Part shown: piece after piece, positions 16,705 through 26,005 of the stretch | Position numbering within the stretch: the first letter of the stretch is position 1 | Layout of the letters: each line of letters starts with the position of its first letter | Source: Bryobacteraceae bacterium | Lineage (GTDB): Bacteria; Acidobacteriota; Terriglobia; Bryobacterales; Bryobacteraceae | Reading direction: 5' to 3' | DNA: 64,000 nt | NCBI GenBank assembly: GCA_041394945.1 | Contig: JAWKHH010000005.1 | Span: 930,001 to 994,000, forward strand | Program-made: the position numbers and the translations under genes | The notes under the pieces: generated by a model | Database searches by the model: none | What the model was told of the DNA's origin: nothing | The model's input: only the letters and a program-made list of their open reading frames with translations

Positions 16705-18036
16705 TTGGACGCACTGACTCTTCACCGCCTGCACTTCGCCTTCACGGCGACGTTTCACTACATCTTTCCCCAAATCACGATGGGCATGGCGCTGCTCATC
16801 CTGGTGTTGAAGACGCTGGCCCTTCGCGGCGGGGACGAACACTACAACGATGCCGCCCGATTCTGGGCGCGCATTTTCGGAATCACTTTCGCCGCTGGCG
16901 TGGTCACCGGCATTCCCATGGAGTTCCAGTTCGGAACCAACTGGTCGCGCTTCTCCCGCGCGGCCGGCGGCGTCATCGGCCAGACGCTGGCGATGGAAGG
17001 CGTCTATTCGTTCTTTCTCGAATCCACCTTCCTCGGCCTGCTGCTCTACGGCGAGAAGAAGCTCGGCCGCATCGGCCACTGGTTCGCCGCGCTCGCCGTC
17101 TTCCTCGGCTCCTGGTTGTCGGGCTATTTCATCATTTGCACCGACGCCTGGATGCAGCACCCCGTGGGGCACCGGATCGGCGCGAACGGCGAAATCCTGC
17201 TCGACAGCGTCGGCGCGCTGCTCACAAACCCCTGGGCCATTTGGCAGTATGCACACAACATGATCGGAGCCGTCGTCACGGGATCCTTCCTGATGGCCTC
17301 GATCGGAGCCTTCTATCTGCTCTCGAACCGCGACGTCCGCCATGCCCGCACGTATGTCTCCGTCGGCGTGGTGGCTGCGTTCGCCGCCAGCATGCTCGCC
17401 GCCCTCACCGGTGATGGACAGGGCAAAATGGTCGCCGAGCATCAGCCAGCCACGCTCGCCGCGATGGAAGCCCTGTTCGAGACGCAGCAGGGCGCGCCCA
17501 TGGCGATCCTCGGCCAGCCGGACCCGGAACGGCGCCGCATCGACAACCCGCTGACGATCCCCGGCATGCTGAGCTTCGCCACTTGGCGCCGCTGGGAAGC
17601 CGAAGTCCAGGGCCTCGACAAGTTCCCGCGCGACCAGTGGCCCGACAACATCCCGCTGCTCTACTACAGCTTCCACATTATGGTCGGGCTCGGCACTTTC
17701 TTCATCGCCGTGAGCGGCCTGTCGCTCGTGCAGCTTCTCCGCCGCCGGCTCCATGAAACCAAGGCGCTGCTGTGGGCTTTGATGCTGATGCTGCCGTTCC
17801 CCATCATCGCCAACACCGCCGGGTGGACCACGGCCGAACTCGGCCGGCAGCCCTGGTTGATCTATGGGCTGATGCGAACCAAGGACGGCGCCTCTATGAA
17901 CGTCTCGGCCGGGAACACACTATTCACGCTGATCGGCTTCATGGGAATGTACCTCTTGCTCGGGATCCTCTACCTGTTCCTGGTGTGGCGCGAGATCGAT
18001 CATGGCCCGGAGGCCGCACAGAAGGGGAGCCACTAG
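16705..18036 (+). CDS. cydA: Cytochrome bd quinol oxidase subunit I
   Basis: 443 residues from a TTG start; GGGAGGGAG lies 11-12 bases upstream and LHRLHFAFTATFHYIFPQ is the canonical first helix with the haem-ligand His. MEGVYSFFLEST holds the proton-path glutamates, QYAHNMIGA a further haem ligand and GRQPW the conserved motif near the quinol site. The Q-loop is short (E. coli CydA has about 522 residues), as in the CIO-like short-loop group, which is often cyanide tolerant. It oxidises quinol and reduces O2 to water without pumping protons. cydB follows with an overlap of one base. Confidence 0.92.
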   Translation: MDALTLHRLHFAFTATFHYIFPQITMGMALLILVLKTLALRGGDEHYNDAARFWARIFGITFAAGVVTGIPMEFQFGTNWSRFSRAAGGVIGQTLAMEGVYSFFLESTFLGLLLYGEKKLGRIGHWFAALAVFLGSWLSGYFIICTDAWMQHPVGHRIGANGEILLDSVGALLTNPWAIWQYAHNMIGAVVTGSFLMASIGAFYLLSNRDVRHARTYVSVGVVAAFAASMLAALTGDGQGKMVAEHQPATLAAMEALFETQQGAPMAILGQPDPERRRIDNPLTIPGMLSFATWRRWEAEVQGLDKFPRDQWPDNIPLLYYSFHIMVGLGTFFIAVSGLSLVQLLRRRLHETKALLWALMLMLPFPIIANTAGWTTAELGRQPWLIYGLMRTKDGASMNVSAGNTLFTLIGFMGMYLLLGILYLFLVWREIDHGPEAAQKGSH

Positions 18037-19061
18037 TGAGCCTGCTCTGGTTTTGCCTTGTCGGCGCGATGCTCGCCGTCTACGTCATCCTTGATGGGTT
18101 CGACCTCGGGGCTGGCATGATCCACCTCGCCGCCGCGCGCACCGATTCCGAGCGCCGCCAGGTCTTCGCCTCCATCGGCCCGGTCTGGGATGGCAACGAA
18201 GTCTGGCTGCTCGCCGCCGGCGGCACGCTCTACTTCGCTTTCCCGGACCTCTACGCGTCCGCCTTCAGCGGATTCTACCTGCCGCTGATGATGGTCCTTT
18301 GGCTTCTGATCCTGCGCGGCATCGCCATCGAGTTCCGCAACCATCTCGAAAGCCCGGTCTGGAATCCGCTGTGGGACACAGTGTTTTGCGGCGCCAGCGC
18401 CTTGCTCGCGATTTTCTTCGGCGCCGCCCTCGGCAATGTCATCCGCGGCGTTCCGTTCGATGAGCGCCGGGAGTTCTTCCTCCCGCTTTGGACGAGCTTC
18501 ACGCCCTCCGGCGAGCCTGGCATCCTGGACTGGTACACGGTCTCCACTGGCCTGCTCGCCGCCGCCGCGCTCGCCATGCATGGCGGGCTGTGGGTGGCCC
18601 TCAAAACGTCGGGCCCGCTGCACGAACGCGCCCGCCGCATCTCCCGATTCGCCGCCTACGCCACCGCGGTTCTCACCGCCCTGGTGACGCCGCTCACGTT
18701 TTCGGTCCAGCCGCAGTTGAGCCGGAACCTTGTCGACTACCCGTTCGGCGCGATCTTTCCCGTCGCGGCCGTCACCGGCATGGCCGTCGCCCTCCTTCCC
18801 CGCGCCGCCGACCGGACTCGCTTTCTCGGCTCCTCCGCCTACCTCGGGGGGATGCTCGCCAGCGCCGCGTTCGGCATTTTCCCGAACGTGCTCCCGGGCG
18901 TAGACGGCGCGCAGGGGCTCACCATCCACAACGCCGCCGCCGCGGAACACGGTCTTCGGATCGGGTTGTGGTGGTGGCTGCCCGGAATGGCGCTCGCCGC
19001 CGGCTACGCGGTTTTCCTGTACCGGCGCTTCGCCGGCAAGGTGGAGTCCGCCGGCCACTGA
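18036..19061 (+). CDS. cydB: Cytochrome bd quinol oxidase subunit II
   Basis: 341 residues from a GTG that shares its first base with the cydA stop codon; AGGGGAGC just upstream is the ribosome site. Typical CydB segments: VILDGFDLGAGMIHL, GPVWDGNEVWLLAAGGTLYFAFP and the LPLMMVLWLLILRGIAIEFR helix. It has eight or nine predicted membrane helices. CydB has no haem of its own but stabilises the CydA haems. No cydX or cydCD is visible in the window. This gene closes the efflux-respiration unit. Confidence 0.92.
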   Translation: MSLLWFCLVGAMLAVYVILDGFDLGAGMIHLAAARTDSERRQVFASIGPVWDGNEVWLLAAGGTLYFAFPDLYASAFSGFYLPLMMVLWLLILRGIAIEFRNHLESPVWNPLWDTVFCGASALLAIFFGAALGNVIRGVPFDERREFFLPLWTSFTPSGEPGILDWYTVSTGLLAAAALAMHGGLWVALKTSGPLHERARRISRFAAYATAVLTALVTPLTFSVQPQLSRNLVDYPFGAIFPVAAVTGMAVALLPRAADRTRFLGSSAYLGGMLASAAFGIFPNVLPGVDGAQGLTIHNAAAAEHGLRIGLWWWLPGMALAAGYAVFLYRRFAGKVESAGH

Positions 19062-19142
19062 CCGGCGCGCTTACGTCTTTCTGCCGAAATCCTTACCGGA
19101 TTCTCGGGACGCCCCGCGGGCTCCGGGCGCATACTCGCATCC

Positions 19143-20996
19143 ATGAAAGCTGCTTGTCTGCTCCCCATGGTTCTCTCGTGCGCCGCCGTTGCCGCCATCC
19201 GTGTTGACGTGTATCAGGCCCCGCCGTGGACTGCCGCCATCGAGTACGATATCGTCGTCCCACCGGGCGCCGACCCCGGCGGCCTGGCGCTGCGATTCGA
19301 CGGCGCAACCGGCCTCAATGCGGACGGCGACCTGCTCGTGGCCCGCCGCGACGGATCCGTGCTCCGCCACTCCGCCCCTGTCACCTACCAGGTCCGCAAC
19401 GGCGTCCGGCGCTTCGTATGGAGCCGCTTCCGTCTCCGCCCCGATGGCGCGACCGGTTTCGACATCGGCCCGTATGATCGCACCAGCGACCTGATCATCG
19501 ACCCCGTAGTCACGTTTGCCGATGTCCAGCGCGGCAGCCGTACGCTCACCGCGGATCGCAACACCGGTGTCGCCTACGTCAAGACTCCCGAAGCACTCCT
19601 CAAGGTCGACCCGAACGGCGCCATCCTCTCGAGCACCGTCCCACTGAATGGAGCCATCCCGCAGTTCGACGTCATCACACTCGATCAGGCCGGCCATCTC
19701 TACTTCGCAACCAGAGGCATTTGTCCGGCGGGCGTCCCCTCGGCCGGCGTCGCTCCCGGCGGCGATATCGTCGTCGGCAAGCTCAATCCGGATCTTCTTA
19801 CATCCGCCTACCTGTTCTGCCTCCGCCCGGGCCCCGCGAGCATCGCCAATTCCGCGGTCGTCGACAGCGCCGGCTCGCTCTACGTGACCGGCGCCACCAC
19901 CTCCGATATCTTCCCGGCCACCGCCGTCTTCGGCTCGGCCGCGAGTGGCGCCGCGCACATGTTCGCCTTCAAAGTCGTTCCCGCCGGCGACGGCCTCGCC
20001 TACTCGATCGTCACCGGCAACGACACTGCCGGCAAGGCCATCGCGCTCGACAACGCCGGCAACGCCTGGGTGGCAGGCGTCACCGGACCCGCCTTCGAGC
20101 CCCGGCAGGCGTTCCAGCCGCAATTCGAAGGTGGGACCACCGACGGCTTCCTGCTCAAAATCGTCCCCAACGGAACCAACATCCCGTTCGCGACTTTCCT
20201 CGGCGGCACGCAAGCCACCGGAGTCGCCGTCGACGCCGCCGGGAACCCAGTGGTGATCCTCGAAAACTCCAGCCTTCCCGTCGTCGGGCCGTTCTCCACC
20301 CCCAATGCCGCCCCTCCGGGTTCCAACGCTGACGCCTATGTCGCGAAATTCACGGCCGATGCGCAGCAGATCCTGCTCGGCTCCTACCTGAACGGCGCCA
20401 ACGGCGGCTCCACGGCCCTCGGTATGGCCGGCAGCGACGTCTACGTCACCGGCATGACGAACACTTTCGAGAACCCGCTCCCTGAGGTCAACGGGATTCC
20501 ACTTCCTCCCAGTTTCAAAGCGCCCTTCGCCGTTCGGCTCGACTCCCAGTTCCAGCGCGTCCTGGCAACCCGGCTGCCTGGCGCTCGAGCGGACCGCCCG
20601 CGGCAAATCTTTCCCACGCGCCTCGGCTTCATCGCCGCGGTCGACCTCCCCGCCAACGCCTCCTCGGTCACCTTCGTCTCCGAGCAGGCGGATCTCGCGG
20701 TGAACCTTCTTCGCGCGCCGGCAACGCAGCAGCGCGTTGAGGTCGCCAACTTCGGCCCGGAGAACGCTACCGGAGTTCGCCTCTCGGCCCTGTTCCTCAA
20801 CAACACGATCACAGCGACCAGCGTGCCGTGCACGGTGTTGAGTTTCGGCGGAAGGAGCACCATGGAATGCTCCCTCGGGACCCTCTTCAAGAACGGCGCC
20901 GTCACCGTGGCCGTCACCCTGGCGAATCCGTCTGCCGGCTCTTTCCAGGTGTCGAGCTCATTGATCGACCCGAACCCGGGCAACAACCGGCCGTAG
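19143..20996 (+). CDS. Secreted SBBP/beta-propeller protein with DUF11-like C-terminus
   Basis: 617 residues with a signal peptide (residues 1-18). The start (YDIVVPPGADPGGLALRF, then SAPVTYQ, FDIGPYDRTSDLIIDP) matches the N-terminal module that precedes SBBP repeats in Acidobacteria and Planctomycetes. Repeats of about 60 residues follow (DNAGNAWVAGVT, DAAGNPVVILEN, MAGSDVYVTGMT), consistent with a beta-propeller. The last 100 residues resemble a DUF11/CARDB immunoglobulin-like domain. No catalytic residues are evident; cell-surface display or adhesion is the likely role. A decayed copy of its 5' end lies directly downstream. Confidence 0.65.
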   Translation: MKAACLLPMVLSCAAVAAIRVDVYQAPPWTAAIEYDIVVPPGADPGGLALRFDGATGLNADGDLLVARRDGSVLRHSAPVTYQVRNGVRRFVWSRFRLRPDGATGFDIGPYDRTSDLIIDPVVTFADVQRGSRTLTADRNTGVAYVKTPEALLKVDPNGAILSSTVPLNGAIPQFDVITLDQAGHLYFATRGICPAGVPSAGVAPGGDIVVGKLNPDLLTSAYLFCLRPGPASIANSAVVDSAGSLYVTGATTSDIFPATAVFGSAASGAAHMFAFKVVPAGDGLAYSIVTGNDTAGKAIALDNAGNAWVAGVTGPAFEPRQAFQPQFEGGTTDGFLLKIVPNGTNIPFATFLGGTQATGVAVDAAGNPVVILENSSLPVVGPFSTPNAAPPGSNADAYVAKFTADAQQILLGSYLNGANGGSTALGMAGSDVYVTGMTNTFENPLPEVNGIPLPPSFKAPFAVRLDSQFQRVLATRLPGARADRPRQIFPTRLGFIAAVDLPANASSVTFVSEQADLAVNLLRAPATQQRVEVANFGPENATGVRLSALFLNNTITATSVPCTVLSFGGRSTMECSLGTLFKNGAVTVAVTLANPSAGSFQVSSSLIDPNPGNNRP

Positions 20997-21714
20997 GCTC
21001 TCTCGACCACGCTCCCGATCCTGTTGGCCGCGCATCCGGCCGCCGCCGTCCGCGTCTACGTCCACCTGGCTGCGCCGCGTACTGATGCCGTTGAGTCTGA
21101 CATCATAGCGCCCGGCGATTCGACGGGGTCAACCGATGAACCGGGAGTGGCGATGTGGGTCTCCTACGGGGTCATTCTGTGGATCGCGATGGGGACATTC
21201 AGTGGTTCACGGAAGCAGGCTACGCTCTCCTGCGGCCTTTTTCCGGCAGCCTCGGCCGATAAACACCTCGGGTGGAGAACCCGAGAACGCGCCTGGTGGC
21301 GACGGAGGACCTCATCCGTGAAATCCAGCCTGCCACTTTTACGAGATCAAAGCCGAATGCAACTCGGTACGCCATGAGGACAACGGCCAGGCTCCGCTCG
21401 GAGCGATCAGGAAGGACATGCGACTACAGGCAGGAGGGAGCAGTAGCGCCAAGCGGTCGGAGAAGTCCACGGTCGGCGAGCTGATCCGCTACTTGAGCAC
21501 GGACACGCAGCACGACGGCCAATAGGTGCAGCGGCGCAGTGCGTTTCCTGGGTCAGTGATCGCGGTCATGTCGTGAGTGAACGGTCCACCTGTGATCCGC
21601 GTACTCGACTATGAAGATACCGCGACCCGGGTCGACCAAAAGATGCCAGCCGCCCGCCGATGAGGGAGGGGTTCGACGAAGTCCTCGTCGTGCCCCATTT
21701 CCGGCCTCTGCCGT
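20997..21714. other. 718-bp region without an intact gene
   Basis: Apart from the decayed SBBP start at 21036, the stretch holds only one notable open frame: positions 21322-21525 (+) read without a stop, including a 35-codon ATG frame from 21418 ending STVGELIRYLSTDTQHDGQ. I do not recognise it and no clear ribosome site precedes it. Several frames are interrupted, suggesting gene decay between the SBBP gene and pgm. Confidence 0.5.
21036..21135 (+). pseudogene. Decayed 5' fragment of an SBBP gene
   Basis: The frame reads AAAVRVYVHLAAPRTDAVES followed by DIIAPGD. It lines up with the mature start of the upstream gene (VAAIRVDVYQAPPWTAAIEY then DIVVPPGAD), with the same spacing of Val-Arg-Val, Pro and Asp-Ile. 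Similarity fades after about 30 codons. It looks like a remnant of a tandem duplicate of the 19.1-kb gene, now degraded. Confidence 0.4.
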
Positions 21715-23325
21715 CTACCGCAACATCTCCTGAGCCTCGGCCACGATGCGCTGCAGGTGGTCCGCGCTCACCAGGCTCTCGGCGTAGAGCTTGCAGATGT
21801 TCTCCGTCCCGGACGGCCGCGCCGCGAACCAGCCGTCAGCGGTGCCCACCTTCAACCCGCCGATGGACGCATTGTTGCCGGGCGCTTTCACGAGCTTCGC
21901 CGTGATCGGCGATCCGGCGAGTTCGGCGGCCTCGATCGATTCGGGCCGCAGCGCCTTCAGCTTCGACTTCTGTTCGGGAGTGGCCGGCGCGTCGATGCGG
22001 GTGTAGTAACTCGTGCCGAGCCGTTCGGTGATCCCGCGATAGTACTCGCCTGGGTCGCGCCCGGTCACCGCCGTGATCTCGGCCGCGAGCAGGCACAGCA
22101 GCGGACCGTCCTTGTCGGTGGTCCACACCGTGCCGTCCATGCGCACGAAACTCGCGCCGGCGCTTTCCTCGCCGCCGAAGCAGACCGAGCCGTCGGCGAG
22201 TCCGGGAGCGAACCACTTGAAGCCCACCGGCGCCTCGAATAACTTGCGCCCGTGCCGGGCGACCACGCGATCGAGAATCGCGCTCGATACAAGCGTCTTG
22301 CCGACGGCCGCGTTCGGGTTCCAACCGGGGCGGTTGGCGAGCAGGTAGTCGACGGCGACGGCGAGGTAGTGATTCGGATTCAGCAGTCCGGCCGAGCGCG
22401 TCACGATGCCGTGGCGGTCGGCGTCTGGGTCGTTGCCGAAGGCGATGTCGAAGTCATCCTTCAAGCGAACAAGGGACGCCATCGCGTACGGAGACGAGCA
22501 ATCCATCCGAATCTTGCCGTCGTGGTCCACCGTCATGAATCCGAAGGTGGGGTCGAGCTCGCGGTTGACGATGGTGATGTTCAGGCCGTAGCGGGCGGCG
22601 ATCGGCTCCCAATACCAAAGCGACGCGCCGCCGAGCGGGTCGGCGCCGATCTTCAGGCCGGTGTCGCGGATGGCGTCCATGCGGACCACGCTCGCCAGAT
22701 CGTCGACGTAGGGCGTCACCAGGTCCGTGGGTGTGAACTTCGGCGATGCATCACGCTTCACTTCGCGATTGCCGCCGCGGAGGATTTCGTTGGCGCGCTG
22801 CTCCACGGCGCTGGTAATGTCGGTGTCGGCGGGTCCGCCGTTGGGCGGGTTGTACTTGAAGCCGCCGTCGGCCGGCGGGTTGTGCGAAGGCGTGATGACA
22901 ATGCCGTCTGCGAGCCCGCCGGTTTTTCCATGGTTGTACTTGAGGATCGCGTGCGAGATGACCGGGGTGGGCGTGAGGCGGCCGCGCGCCTGGGTGATTG
23001 CGGCGACACCGTTGGCGGAAAGCACCTCGAGCGCGGTTCGTTCGGCTGCGGCCGAGGCGGCGTGAGAATCGGAGCCGACGAAGAGAGGTCCGTTGATCCC
23101 CCGGGCGGCGCGGTACTCGCAGATGGCCTGTGTGATGGCGAGGATGTGCGCTTCCGTGAAGGTGCCGGCGAACGGAGTGCCGCGATGACCGCTGGTGCCG
23201 AAGCTGACCATCTGCGCGGGGTCGGAGTGGTCCGGGGTCTTGGAGTAGTATGCGGATTCGAGCGCCGCCGGATCGATCAGCATGTCGCGGGGCGCCGGCT
23301 TGCCGGCCAGTTCGTGCAGGGCCAT
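21715..23325 (-). CDS. pgm: Phosphoglucomutase (alpha-D-glucose phosphate-specific)
   Basis: 536 residues. The phosphoserine loop TPSHNPPADGGFKYNPPNGG (about residue 148) and the early SFGTSGHRG mark the Pgm branch of alpha-D-phosphohexomutases. DPDADRHGI holds the Mg-binding aspartates, EESAGAS the sugar-binding loop and RPSGTENICKLYAES the phosphate loop of domain 4. It interconverts glucose 1- and 6-phosphate in the cytoplasm, linking glycogen and UDP-glucose metabolism with glycolysis. A galT-like gene lies near the right end of the window but is not linked. Confidence 0.92.
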   Translation of the reverse strand: MALHELAGKPAPRDMLIDPAALESAYYSKTPDHSDPAQMVSFGTSGHRGTPFAGTFTEAHILAITQAICEYRAARGINGPLFVGSDSHAASAAAERTALEVLSANGVAAITQARGRLTPTPVISHAILKYNHGKTGGLADGIVITPSHNPPADGGFKYNPPNGGPADTDITSAVEQRANEILRGGNREVKRDASPKFTPTDLVTPYVDDLASVVRMDAIRDTGLKIGADPLGGASLWYWEPIAARYGLNITIVNRELDPTFGFMTVDHDGKIRMDCSSPYAMASLVRLKDDFDIAFGNDPDADRHGIVTRSAGLLNPNHYLAVAVDYLLANRPGWNPNAAVGKTLVSSAILDRVVARHGRKLFEAPVGFKWFAPGLADGSVCFGGEESAGASFVRMDGTVWTTDKDGPLLCLLAAEITAVTGRDPGEYYRGITERLGTSYYTRIDAPATPEQKSKLKALRPESIEAAELAGSPITAKLVKAPGNNASIGGLKVGTADGWFAARPSGTENICKLYAESLVSADHLQRIVAEAQEMLR

Positions 23326-23391
23326 GAACCGTCATTTTAGCCCAGGGTATTCGACCAGGGTTCCAGCGCCCCGGATCGCATCCGACAGGGT

Positions 23392-23934
23392 CTATTCCAA
23401 TCGTGGCAGGTGCTCCGGCCGCACACAGAGGCGAATGGATCGGGCCTCCCCGGGGTTCCGTTCGATCGGGCCATTGCGCTCCAAGGTCTTGATCATGTCG
23501 TGAATCGCGGGCGGGGATACACGGAAGTAACGCTCCATATCCGATTCCGCCGGAGCTCTGCCATGAATCTTTGAGTAATTATGAATGAAGGCAAGATATT
23601 GACGCTGTTTCACCGTGAACTTAGGTGGAATCGACGGATCAAACTTCGGCGCAGTGTCGATGAGTACTCGGAAAGCTTCCTCGCCAAAACTGTCGGAAAC
23701 ATGGACCTTAAGCAGATACACTTGCCCGCCGATAGCAGTGCGAACCGGTTTCTTGGCTGCGGCGTGGAGGTTTCCACGCAACTCCTTCGCGTCGGCGCTG
23801 GAGCTTCTGTAGCTCGCAACCTCAATCCCCACGCCGCCTTTCTCGGCGAAAACACATTCCCGGCCGTCTTCATGCTCCACGCTTATCGTTTGAGCCCCAA
23901 TTGAGAGCGCGTGTCCGCAGAGCCCTTCGAGCAA
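23392..23934 (-). CDS. Orphan protein with LexA/MarR-like winged-helix C-terminus
   Basis: About 180 residues from a TTG at 23934; no ATG exists in frame upstream, so the start is uncertain and a GTG 22 codons further in (SVEHEDGREC) is an alternative. The C-terminal 75 residues (FTVKQRQYLAFIHNYSKIHG, AESDMERYFRVSPPAIHDMI, KTLERNGPIER) form a winged helix like the LexA DNA-binding domain. The N-terminal half is unrecognised and has no LexA protease residues. Similar small proteins are often seen near integrated elements. It stands alone between pgm and a divergent sulfatase. Confidence 0.45.
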   Translation of the reverse strand: MLEGLCGHALSIGAQTISVEHEDGRECVFAEKGGVGIEVASYRSSSADAKELRGNLHAAAKKPVRTAIGGQVYLLKVHVSDSFGEEAFRVLIDTAPKFDPSIPPKFTVKQRQYLAFIHNYSKIHGRAPAESDMERYFRVSPPAIHDMIKTLERNGPIERNPGEARSIRLCVRPEHLPRLE

Positions 23935-24069
23935 CGTTGCCGGTCTACCATGGGGACAGCATAAGCGAAATCGAGATGTCCCTCCACGGGGCGCCACATG
24001 AGACAGCGGGCAGAAGGCGTCGGTGATATCGCGGATCGACCACCGGCGAACAATGAATAATAGTTGAGG

Positions 24070-25497
24070 ATGCGTCAACCTCACCCGGCACGGCTCACGC
24101 GGCGCGCCGCCCTCTCCGCCCTCGCCGCGCCGTTCGCCGCCGCCCAGCAGCGCCGGCCGCCGAACATCGTCCTCATCCTGGCCGACGACCTCGGCTGGGC
24201 GGACCTCGCCGCGTACGGAGCCGACCTTCACGAAACGCCGCACACTACGCGGCTCGCCGGCGAGTCGATCCGGTTCACCAACGCCTACGCGGCCGCGCCG
24301 GTTTGTTCGCCGACCCGCGCCGCGATCATGACCGGCAAACATCCCGCCCGCCTGGGGATCACCACGTGGCACGAAAGCGCGCTCAACCCGCCGAAGAACC
24401 GGAAGCTGATCCCGCCGGTGGCGGTGGCCAACCTGCCGCTCGAGGAGACCACGATCGCCGAGCGTCTTCACAATGCAGGCTACTTCACGGCCGCCGTCGG
24501 CAAGTGGCACCTCGGCACGGGCGGCTTCTACCCGGAGAACCAGGGCTTCGACGTGAATACCGGCGGTACGTTCTGGGGCGCGCCGCAAACCTTCTTCTGG
24601 CCCTATCGCGGCACGCGCCATTTCGGCGGCGAGGCGCGATATGTCCCGGGACTTCCTTTCGGCAGGCCGGGCGAGTACCTCACGGACCGCCTTACCGACG
24701 AAGCGCTGACGGTGATCGACCACGCCGCCGGCCGGCCGTTCTTCCTCTACCTCGCCCATCACGCCCCGCACACTCCGGTTGAAGGCAAGGCGGACAAAGT
24801 GGCGCGCTACCGGGCGAAGATCACGCCCGGCATGCATCATCGGAACCCCGAGTACGCAGCGATGGTGGAAAGCTTCGACGAAAGCGTGGGCCGTGTGATG
24901 GACCGCCTGCGCGAGCGGGGGCTCGAACAGGACACTCTGCTCATCGTCACGTCGGACAACGGCGGTTTCATCAATCCGTACGAGGGCCAGGCGGTCACCG
25001 ACAACGCGCCGCTTCGTTCGGGCAAAGGGTCGCTCTACGAGGGCGGGCTCCGCGTGCCACTGTTTCTCCGCTGGCCGGGTGCCGCCGCCGGCGCCGCCTG
25101 CGATACGCCGGTGGTCTCCACGGATCTGTACGCCACGATGCTGGAGGCGGCCGGCCTCGACGGCGGGGCGCGCGACGGACTGTCGCTCAGGCCGTTGGCG
25201 CAGGACCCGAAAGCGCGGCTGCCGCGGAATGAACTCTACTTCCACTACCCACACTACTACCCGACCACGACGCCCGTGAGCGCCATCCGCGAGGGTGACT
25301 GGAAGCTTGTCGAGTACTACGAGGACGGGCGCGTGGAACTGTACGACCTGCGGGAGGATCCCAGCGAGAGCCGCGACTTGGCGGCGTCCGTGCCGGACCG
25401 GGCGCGCCGGATGCGGGCGAAGCTCGCGGCGTGGAAGAAGGAGACGGGCGCGCGGCTGCCAGAGCGGAACGGGAATTTGACCGGCGCCCGGCCGTGA
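24070..25497 (+). CDS. Formylglycine-dependent sulfatase with Tat-like signal
   Basis: 475 residues. The N-terminus has a twin arginine (LTRRAALSALAAPFAAAQQ) and a cleavage region. Signature C79-S-P-T-R, metal aspartates in LILADDLGW (D39/D40), VGKWHLG near residue 143 and TSDNGG near 296 are all in place. It differs from the first sulfatase in keeping the KWHLG motif typical of N-acetylgalactosamine-6-sulfatase/arylsulfatase A relatives. ATG 24070 is preferred to a TTG two codons upstream. Tat export is sensible for a folded, metal-loaded enzyme, but formylglycine modification would then have to occur in the cytoplasm. Confidence 0.85.
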   Translation: MRQPHPARLTRRAALSALAAPFAAAQQRRPPNIVLILADDLGWADLAAYGADLHETPHTTRLAGESIRFTNAYAAAPVCSPTRAAIMTGKHPARLGITTWHESALNPPKNRKLIPPVAVANLPLEETTIAERLHNAGYFTAAVGKWHLGTGGFYPENQGFDVNTGGTFWGAPQTFFWPYRGTRHFGGEARYVPGLPFGRPGEYLTDRLTDEALTVIDHAAGRPFFLYLAHHAPHTPVEGKADKVARYRAKITPGMHHRNPEYAAMVESFDESVGRVMDRLRERGLEQDTLLIVTSDNGGFINPYEGQAVTDNAPLRSGKGSLYEGGLRVPLFLRWPGAAAGAACDTPVVSTDLYATMLEAAGLDGGARDGLSLRPLAQDPKARLPRNELYFHYPHYYPTTTPVSAIREGDWKLVEYYEDGRVELYDLREDPSESRDLAASVPDRARRMRAKLAAWKKETGARLPERNGNLTGARP

Positions 25498-25531
25498 GCT
25501 ATCCTGAGACGAGTCCCGTAGTAATCCGATC

Positions 25532-25801
25532 ATGGCAAATCACGTCTCCGCCCTCAAGGCAGCCCGTATCATCGAACGCCGCTCGGCGATCAACCGTGTC
25601 CGCAAGACGCGGCTTCGCGGCCAGATCCGCGCGATCCGCCAGGCGCTCGCGGCCAACGAACTCGACAAGGCGCAGTCGCTGCTGCCGCAGACGTTTTCGA
25701 TCGTCGATCGCGCCGCCAAGTGGGGCATCATCAAGAAGAACACGGCTGCCCGGTACAAAAGCCGCCTGCACCTGCGGCTGAAGAGGCAGCTCGCCGCCTA
25801 G
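25532..25801 (+). CDS. rpsT: 30S ribosomal protein S20
   Basis: 89 residues, full length. MANHVSALKAARIIERR, the LPQTFSIVDRAAKWGIIKKN central helix hairpin and YKSRLHLRLKR are the S20 signature. It binds 16S rRNA near the 5' domain and helix 44. It is monocistronic as usual, 34 bases after the sulfatase stop. Confidence 0.93.
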   Translation: MANHVSALKAARIIERRSAINRVRKTRLRGQIRAIRQALAANELDKAQSLLPQTFSIVDRAAKWGIIKKNTAARYKSRLHLRLKRQLAA

Positions 25802-26005
25802 TCCCTTCCTGATCAGACGGTTCTGCACGCCTGCGCGCACGGGAAGGTGTGTCCGCCTATCGTCTCAGCGCTGAGAGCCTTACGACGGAGCGGCTGACAA
25901 CGCCCGCCGCAGTCCGAACGTTTCTCGAAACCGAACAGAAAGTCGAATTCCTTGATGTTTTTCGCGCCTGATCTTCGACCCGCCGGCGGTTACACTAGGA
26001 CCTAA

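Noticed and set aside
25802..26005. Possible rpsT terminator or small RNA
   Set aside because: I could not draw a convincing stem followed by a T run in this stretch.
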